Origin: Xenorhabdus szentirmaii DSM 16338
Lineage (GTDB): Bacteria; Pseudomonadota; Gammaproteobacteria; Enterobacterales; Enterobacteriaceae
Reading direction: 5' to 3'
NCBI RefSeq assembly: GCF_002632585.1
Contig: NZ_NIBV01000004.1
Location: 45,449-109,448 of the forward strand
Length of the DNA: 64,000 nt
Made by a program: the position numbers and the translations under genes. The notes under the pieces are model-generated. The model was not told the DNA's origin and did not search any database. It saw only the letters and a list, made by a program, of their open reading frames with translations. Shown here in pieces: positions 62,101 to 64,000 of this stretch (position 1 is the first letter of the stretch; every line of letters starts with the position of its first letter).

Positions 62101-63415
62101 CGATGTATTCAACATTTTGTTTGTAAAGGTCATCTTTGTCGTTATAAGTAACAACGGCAACGGTTGGACGATCTTTTCGTGAAGACCCCTTACGAACGAC
62201 TTTATCGATGATATTTGCTGCCGAAAACTGCATAACAGGTGTAGCTGGACTGTCTTGTCGGAGATTGATCATACCGCCAGCCCAAAACACCATGCCCCGG
62301 AATACTGATGCAATGTCAGAGATGACCTTATACGCTTCCTGACGGCTTACAATCACGGTATTAATCGTGAACCGTTTTTCCATCCCACCGAAGCCATCAG
62401 GAACTTCTTGATCACAATAGCGCCCTATCTGATAGAACTGTCCTTTGTCTATCATCGATTCATTAACGAAATTCCCTAGACCATATCGTTTATTGATAAG
62501 TAAGTCGTAGAGAATCCATGCAGGGTTAGATGACACCTGAATATCAAAGCCACCATCCCAGTCACCTTGGTAGGTGTTATCGGTAGGAAGATAGTTTGAA
62601 GGAACCCGAATTTTCATCCCCGAAACAAGGTATGAGCGGCGAGGCATATTCCCGCCAAATTCCCGTGAATCAATGGTGATCCCAACAATCGCACTGTTAG
62701 GGTACGCCATTTTTGCAAATACGATTTCTCCGTAGGATGCCACTACGGTTTTGTTATGCAGATAATCGCTATTGGTATCGGGTGTAAATCGAACGATCCG
62801 AATACGGTAGTTTTTGCCGGGTTTAGGCAAGTCAATAAAATATTCTCTCTGGAATTTACCGCTCGATTTTTTGGCAACTGTAATTATATTATCTTCATGG
62901 CCTAACGGAATTACAGGCTTAAACGAATTATCGCCTATGGCTAATTGAAACTGGAATTTCACTTCCGCCCCATTTATGTCTCCGTTTTCTTTGTCAGTCG
63001 AGGTTATACGGGGAAATTCCATAATGATCCGCACGCGATCGGCATCATCATTGTCAATTTGCAACGTTTTAGGTTTAGTTGTTTTAAGCTCTGTTGCAAC
63101 ATTATAAGGGGTTTCAATGTCGCCAAAACCATCTATTGGGGCTTGGTTTTGCTCTCCCCTCCTTTCCCAAAACTTCACTCCATTGAAGTTTGATGAGCTG
63201 TCAGGATTCAACAAAGGTACATTGTCCAAGAAAATAGACTGGCCGCCATTTTTCAGACCACCAATTGCACCTTCGCCCAACAGATCCAATATTGAAGCGA
63301 GTGTTTTAGATTCAACGTTGTCGGGCGCTTCAACTGACTGCCTGGGGCTGTCGTTGTTCTCGCCACCACCAGCCCCCGCTATGATCACTTTTTCTTTTTT
63401 CACCGCAATCTCCAT
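59141..63415 (-). CDS. Lambda J-like tail tip / host specificity protein
   Basis: 1424 residues. The N-terminal lambda J core is clear: ILDLLGEGAIGGLKNGGQSI, FLDNVPLLN, then PRRSYLVSGMKIRVP and WILYDLLINKRYGLG. Fibronectin-like domains (residues 640-850) follow. The last 570 residues contain coiled coils, including five or six 33-residue repeats, and end with a short beta domain (NISNNRIDVYDEKG). Sits at the tail tip and contacts the receptor. A dyad operator is 11 bp upstream. Confidence 0.94.
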   Translation of the reverse strand: MEIAVKKEKVIIAGAGGGENNDSPRQSVEAPDNVESKTLASILDLLGEGAIGGLKNGGQSIFLDNVPLLNPDSSSNFNGVKFWERRGEQNQAPIDGFGDIETPYNVATELKTTKPKTLQIDNDDADRVRIIMEFPRITSTDKENGDINGAEVKFQFQLAIGDNSFKPVIPLGHEDNIITVAKKSSGKFQREYFIDLPKPGKNYRIRIVRFTPDTNSDYLHNKTVVASYGEIVFAKMAYPNSAIVGITIDSREFGGNMPRRSYLVSGMKIRVPSNYLPTDNTYQGDWDGGFDIQVSSNPAWILYDLLINKRYGLGNFVNESMIDKGQFYQIGRYCDQEVPDGFGGMEKRFTINTVIVSRQEAYKVISDIASVFRGMVFWAGGMINLRQDSPATPVMQFSAANIIDKVVRKGSSRKDRPTVAVVTYNDKDDLYKQNVEYIEDEEAKKRFGIRKTESLAFGCTSRGQAYRTGLWLLYTAKMETDVVIFKAGIDSSFLVPGELVKLQDKYRSGKRNSGRIKSFTKNSITLDASVRLDKEGAFITFLTADSRMIDRNLLELAGEYQIVTFKEPIKAGDEPVEMGVWTVTEPDLEPVLIRVLSVKESDEKGTFEITGVEHNPSKFEAIDRGAILIPPKSSVLDPTFSKPVGLQVMETTYLSSPGNLAVKLIVSWEGRSPKYVVRYRRSDVIDNWILMEVTDNQCEILNVADNANYDIEVFAISITGRRTETLVTVYKTLGTLMPPGAPKNLVAVGDYRQIVLTWVNPDSIDLDTIYVYGSKTNNLETASLLAKIPSTTFTHSGLDDDIAWFYWVRAINKRGMLSLVNSNLGTQAATKDVLSFLKNKITSSELGKELLEEIDTKAAKGDLDAIHDLIGKSETKIDAIQDLVDESDKKIDEIGKITGEIKVSQESLNSSVETVKENAKKALQDAGDNASKITKIKNTVDEQNKKFASTLEAIQTVKGNIETVLLEEKNARIEGDKATTEKVELIETKINSHDAVIKRAESTVIGAEKTIARVSGSVEAVAKAAIDTALKGEEEVREQRETNAKIFTDQKVIVDGQQALSQKIETMTAEFNQNIKAQLNEEKQTRANSDEALSKQVTQLKSEVNQNIKAQLSEEKQTRANADEALSKQITQLRSEVGTDIKAQLDKEKSTRATKDSALAQSVEHLKAQTSKDIEAAVLAEKNARTTADESLATQVYSLSAKTTKDIASAVANEANARTTKDEALAGEISKVLAKANANEAAVKSEQSARANGDSALGKRVDTVQANLNENTVIVQQTTKAVAEINGKISASWNLKIETTKDGKNYAAGLALGVNNTVSQFLVQADRFGLVNVNNSVVTTPFVVENGVTYMNAAYIKNGSISSGKVGDLQSDNYSSGRTGWRLGKNGQLEMNGQTSGQGRLNISNNRIDVYDEKGVLRVRLGLL
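59650..60210 (-). repeat. 99-bp coding repeats in the J-like gene
   Basis: Five to six 33-residue units of the form NIKAQLNEEKQTRANSDEAL plus 13 residues, e.g. starting NIKAQLN, NIKAQLS, DIKAQLD, DIEAAVL and DIASAVA. 33 is three times 11, as in hendecad coiled coils. The units nearest the N-terminus are the most alike. Confidence 0.85.
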
Positions 63416-63425
63416 ATCACAGTTA

Positions 63426-63445
63426 TTAGGTATTTATCAACTTAT
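63426..63445. promoter_or_regulatory. 20-bp dyad operator, copy 18 (J-like gene)
   Basis: TTAGGTA, six bases, AACTTAT. It lies 11 bp upstream of the J-like start. Confidence 0.55.
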
Positions 63446-63590
63446 TATAATGAATTAATTTATAGACGAATACAATTATGAAACTATAAATAAATAGTCT
63501 ATGTTTCAGTACGATAGAACGAAAAACACCGTTAGTCAGTGATTACATCACGGTAAAAGAAATAGAAATGAATTTTATAATATTACAAAA

Positions 63591-63610
63591 AGAGGCTTTA
63601 ATTAGCCTCT
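63591..63610 (-). terminator. Terminator downstream of the biotin-ligase fragment
   Basis: AGAGGC-8-GCCTCT stem with TTTTTG following on the minus strand. Confidence 0.75.
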
Positions 63611-63613
63611 CAA

Positions 63614-63659
63614 GTTACTGACAAAATGCTGGCTTTTTATCTGGCACTTTGTCAGTAAC
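63614..63659. repeat. 12-bp perfect inverted repeat
   Basis: GTTACTGACAAA at 63614-63625 and its reverse complement at 63648-63659 flank a 22-nt centre that also pairs partly. It lies just past the biotin-ligase stop. Confidence 0.65.
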
Positions 63660-63688
63660 CTGAGCTGGAAACATTTCCGGCTTTATAT

Positions 63689-64000
63689 TCAACAACCTCT
63701 CAAGGATATTTCTCCACCAATATAAGGTGTAACTACACCATTAATATCAAGAAGTAATGCACCTTGTTGGTCAATTCCTCGGGCGATTCCGCAAGTTTCT
63801 TGATCACCAATAATTAATTTCACAGGGCGATTAATAAAATTATCTAATTCAAACCATCTCGAAATAAAAGGAGATAACCCTTCTTTTTCAAACTGCACGA
63901 GCGCTTTTTTAAGTTCAATGATGATTTCAGCAACTAATTTATTCCGCTCAACTGTCATGCCTGTATGCAATAAACTGGTTGATTTTTGATTAATTATTTT
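63689..64000 (-). CDS. birA: Biotin protein ligase, C-terminal part (gene continues beyond window)
   Basis: The frame is open to the right edge, so the N-terminal part is outside. The visible 103 residues match the end of the BirA catalytic core and C-terminal domain: STSLLHTGMTVERNKL, QFEKEGLSPFISRWFELD, RPVKLIIGD, ARGIDQQGALLLDINGVV and IGGEISLR. BirA attaches biotin to carboxylases; in E. coli it also has a repressor domain at the other end, not visible here. It is odd next to phage tail genes; it may be cargo or mark a junction. Confidence 0.85.
   Translation of the reverse strand, partial: KIINQKSTSLLHTGMTVERNKLVAEIIIELKKALVQFEKEGLSPFISRWFELDNFINRPVKLIIGDQETCGIARGIDQQGALLLDINGVVTPYIGGEISLRGC

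Overview
The window looks like about 64 kb of a large phage-plasmid of the SSU5 / pHCM2 / pMT1 type from a gammaproteobacterium. The host is probably in the Enterobacterales, and the accessory genes fit Xenorhabdus, Photorhabdus or a relative. The evidence is the combination of an iteron-controlled Rep_3 (RepFIB-like) initiator and ParA/ParB-type partition genes with a complete phage DNA-metabolism set, a lysis cassette and siphovirus tail genes. The metabolism set includes DHFR, thymidylate synthase, NrdA/NrdB, a MazG-like pyrophosphohydrolase, a RuvC-like resolvase, SbcCD-like nuclease, RecA, 5'-3' exonuclease, a gp32-like SSB, a PolIII alpha subunit, primase and DnaB. The CobS-like AAA+ / CobT-like VWA pair is a hallmark of this group. 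Species assignment is inference; no search was possible.

Layout. 1-12.3 kb (minus): nucleotide metabolism and recombination (kinase fragment, DHFR, HAD-like protein, ThyA, MazG-like, NrdB, NrdA, RuvC-like, SbcC/SbcD). 12.3-15.7 kb: replication origin with iterons on both sides of repA, a small Acb2/Tad1-like protein and a ccdAB locus. 15.8-29.1 kb (minus): RecA, exonuclease, SSB, DnaE, CobS, CobT and small genes. 29.4-38.6 kb: accessory island A, with an XRE regulator, tyrosine integrase, a possible xenorhabdolysin-like toxin, a decayed T6SS immunity gene, two more XRE regulators and a 5'-truncated IS50/Tn5-like element. 38.6-44.6 kb: back to the phage backbone (primase, DnaB, an Hfq-like protein and unknowns). 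45.2-52.2 kb (plus): accessory island B, a compact type VI secretion cassette of TssF, VgrG, VRR-NUC effector, DUF3396 immunity and PAAR. 52.2-53.5 kb: partition genes. 53.7-55.2 kb: lysis genes (Rz1, Rz, endolysin-like, holin-like). 55.3-63.4 kb: S74 tail fibre and lambda J-like tail tip protein. The right edge holds the 3' end of a biotin ligase gene.

The backbone transcription units are tied together by a repeated 20-bp dyad, ATANGTA-N6-TACNTAT. I find about 18 copies. Most lie 5-110 bp upstream of the first gene of a unit, and one is inside the cobT-like gene. This looks like the operator of one master regulator, a dispersed-operator design like that of phage P1.

Most unusual points: the dispersed dyad; a T6SS baseplate-and-spike cassette on a phage-plasmid; a PolIII alpha subunit whose C-terminus resembles a uracil-DNA glycosylase domain; a candidate cyclic-nucleotide sponge beside the origin; a CcdB without its C-terminal W-G-I; and a HAD-like protein without its nucleophile.
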